Positions 5,699 through 7,105 of a DNA stretch of 7,105 nt are shown here, one piece after another. Under the pieces are notes generated by a model. The model did no database searches. It was not told where the DNA came from and worked only from the letters and a program-made list of their open reading frames with translations. Every line of letters begins with the position of its first letter. The first letter of the stretch is position 1. Source of the DNA: an uncultured Devosia sp. GTDB taxonomy: Bacteria; Pseudomonadota; Alphaproteobacteria; Rhizobiales; Devosiaceae. The translations under genes were made by a program, and so were the position numbers. Location of the stretch: the NCBI GenBank assembly GCA_913775215.1, contig CAJYKO010000227.1:1-7105 (forward strand). Direction: 5' to 3'.

Positions 5699-6188
5699 GC
5701 TTTCGGGCGTTCCCGATGCGGTCTTGCGCCTGGCGAGCGGTCGCGGCGACCAGGGTGCCTTTCTCGATGCTCACCATGTTGCAGCGGCCGCGCGACTTGC
5801 GCGTCTATTTGACCGGGCACGTCTGCGGCAGCGCGTGACCATGTCCTATGACCCCGCGCGGGTGGGCGGGCGTTCGCAAGCGGGCGGGGCACAATCGGAG
5901 ATTTCGGCATCGGCCGCCGAGGCACGGCAGCGGCTTGGCGAATTGGCGCATACGATACCTTCGGAATGTTGGTCGCTGCTTTTCGATATCTGCGGGCTCG
6001 ATCTCGGCCTGCAGGAGGCGGAGGCAAGCCGCAACTGGCCACGGCGCGGCGGAAAGCTCGTTTTGCGTATCGCGCTGTCGGCATTGGCCGCTCAATTTGG
6101 CCTCATGGCACACGCCGAGGGACGAGCGACGGGCCAGCGGCATTGGTTGCCGGAGCGGCCCGCAATGTTTCCGCATGCGGGATCTTAA
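5691..6188 (+). CDS. DUF6456 domain-containing protein
   Basis: A 165-residue soluble, basic protein of unknown function. The C-terminal half (about 76-138) fits DUF6456: a helical stretch, SLLFDICGLDLGLQEAE (95-111) with a Cys-Gly-Leu core, then the conserved NWPRRGGKLVLRIALSALA (115-133). The first half contains FLDAHHVAAAARLARLFDRA (24-43) and LRQRVTMSYD (45-54), which I also recognise from full-length members. No enzyme motif, metal site or membrane segment is seen. Translation should be efficient and coupled: AAGGAG (5678-5683) lies seven bases before the ATG, and the start overlaps the stop of the DnaA-like gene by eight bases. The pairing with a DnaA-domain-IV protein suggests the two act together on DNA or in cell-cycle control; this is inference. 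The assignment rests on remembered family patterns. Confidence 0.82.
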   Translation: MVELSGVPDAVLRLASGRGDQGAFLDAHHVAAAARLARLFDRARLRQRVTMSYDPARVGGRSQAGGAQSEISASAAEARQRLGELAHTIPSECWSLLFDICGLDLGLQEAEASRNWPRRGGKLVLRIALSALAAQFGLMAHAEGRATGQRHWLPERPAMFPHAGS

Positions 6189-6262
6189 CGATGTAAGGTT
6201 CCGTAATGTTTGATGAATGGACGGCGTGTTAGATTGCGAGGACAAATATCGGGGCAGCGCCC

Positions 6263-7105
6263 ATGTCCGGAAAAATCGTCGCCGTCCAATATCTGCGCGC
6301 CATAGCGGCGCTGCTGGTGCTGGCTTCGCACGCTCTGCTCTATCCGCTGACGGGCGAGGATATCATCTATGGCCGGATGGGCTGGCTGGGTGTGATCCTG
6401 TTTTTCGTCATTTCCGGTTTCATCATGGTCAGCGTGACCGATACCGGCCGGTTTGATGGCCGCGAATTCATGCGTCGACGCATCCTGCGTATCGTGCCGC
6501 TCTATTGGATCTTCACCTTCGTTGCCGCGCTGATGGCTTTCGTTGCGCCGCAATTGTTCAAGACGACCGTGTTCAATGGCGAGCAACTGGCTTTGTCGCT
6601 GGCTTTCATCCCGTTTTACAATGCGGCGAGCCAAGGCCTGCACCCGCTTTATAAGCTCGGTTGGACGCTCAATTACGAGATGTTCTTTTATGCGTGTTTT
6701 GCGCTGCTGGCCGTGTTCACGGCGCGCGGCCGAGTGATAGGATTGACGCTGGCCTATATCGGTCTGGCTTTGATCGGCTTTTTCCTCGCGCCACAGGCAG
6801 CTATTCCGCACTTTTATACGAGCTTTCTGCCGCTCGCCTTTGTCGCGGGGTGCTGGATCGGGCTTGGGCATCTCGAAGGCACGCTCGCGCGCATCCCGAC
6901 GGCCGTCATGGTGCTCGTCGGCGTGACCGGGCTATTCGGGCTCTATGAAGGCTTTGATTGGAATCGCGGCGTCGTCGAAGACGCGAGCGCCTTTGTCGGA
7001 CTATTGGCTTTTTCGGCGGGCCTGCTGCTGCTGGCTGTGCGCTACGAGGCGCAGCTGCCGCGGTTCCCCTGGCTCGAACATCTTGGGAATGCGTCTTACT
7101 CGATC
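6263..7105 (+). CDS. Acyltransferase 3 family membrane protein (3' end outside window)
   Basis: First 281 residues of an integral membrane acyltransferase (Acyl_transf_3; OafA/ExoZ-like), open to the window edge. The N-terminus has the family pattern VQYLRAIAALLVLASHA (8-24), with conserved Arg12 and His23, the proposed catalytic His. WLGVILFFVISGFIM (41-55) and RRRILRIVPLYW (71-82) follow. GWTLNYEMFFYACFAL (133-148) resembles ExoZ-type polysaccharide acetyltransferases, and LGNASYSI (274-281) is the usual late motif, so perhaps 60-100 residues are missing. About eight helices are visible. The ATG at 6263 is the only reasonable start: an in-frame stop TAG lies at 6230-6232 and GGGG (6251-6254) is a weak ribosome binding site. 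It likely transfers acetyl or another acyl group to an exopolysaccharide or lipopolysaccharide sugar. The 74-base gap upstream shows no convincing promoter, so it might be read through from the DUF6456 gene. Confidence 0.9.
   Translation, partial: MSGKIVAVQYLRAIAALLVLASHALLYPLTGEDIIYGRMGWLGVILFFVISGFIMVSVTDTGRFDGREFMRRRILRIVPLYWIFTFVAALMAFVAPQLFKTTVFNGEQLALSLAFIPFYNAASQGLHPLYKLGWTLNYEMFFYACFALLAVFTARGRVIGLTLAYIGLALIGFFLAPQAAIPHFYTSFLPLAFVAGCWIGLGHLEGTLARIPTAVMVLVGVTGLFGLYEGFDWNRGVVEDASAFVGLLAFSAGLLLLAVRYEAQLPRFPWLEHLGNASYSI

Noticed and set aside
6189..6262. Possible promoter of the acyltransferase (TTGATG at 6210, TAGATT at 6230)
   Set aside because: The spacing of 14 is too short and the -10 is weak; no other pair is better.
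6185..6871. Open frame of 228 codons on the - strand opposite the acyltransferase
   Set aside because: It is the mirror of a membrane protein gene: very hydrophilic, rich in Gln, Arg and Glu, with no recognisable domain. The + strand frame has clear acyltransferase motifs.
1..7105. tRNA, rRNA, CRISPR arrays, insertion sequences, attachment sites
   Set aside because: Nothing with cloverleaf structure, regular direct repeats, transposase motifs or terminal repeats was seen.

Overview
The window is a GC-rich stretch (coding DNA near 60% GC by eye) with every recognisable gene on the + strand. It looks like an alphaproteobacterium of the Hyphomicrobiales (rhizobia/Brucella/Devosia type). The main clues are a MucR/Ros-family regulator and a coupled gene pair coding for a stand-alone DnaA domain IV protein and a DUF6456 protein. 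A Devosia-like genus is only a guess. There is no RNA gene, insertion sequence, CRISPR array or sign of recent transfer.

Positions 1-4538 hold the 3' two thirds or so of an Mrp (Mnh/Pha) multisubunit Na+(K+)/H+ antiporter operon: the C-terminal part of mrpA, then complete mrpB, mrpC, mrpD, mrpE, mrpF and mrpG. Five of the six junctions overlap by 1-4 bases and the sixth leaves 2 bases, so the cassette is probably translated as a coupled unit. MrpA and MrpB are separate proteins, which is the seven-gene (group 1) layout rather than the fused-A/B layout. MrpA, MrpD and MrpC are relatives of complex I proton-pumping subunits; together the subunits form one membrane complex that expels Na+ (or K+) in exchange for protons, for salt and alkali tolerance.

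Positions 4539-4662 are an AT-richer (about 43% GC) promoter region carrying an inverted repeat and a plausible promoter. It leads to mucR (4663-5085), a zinc-finger regulator whose metal site reads Cys-Asp-His-His instead of Cys2His2. Positions 5086-5335 are non-coding and unusually structured: three inverted repeats in a row, a T-rich stretch with repeated TTTACC, and then an inverted repeat overlapping a good -10 hexamer just before the next gene.

Positions 5342-6188 carry the DnaA-domain-IV-like gene overlapped by the DUF6456 gene. They are probably co-translated, and I know of no assigned function for the pair. From 6263 to the window end is the N-terminal part of an acyltransferase-3 family membrane protein, probably acylating a surface polysaccharide. 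MucR relatives control exopolysaccharide genes and cell-cycle genes in this group, so the neighbourhood fits a regulatory/envelope theme, but no direct link is shown by the sequence.
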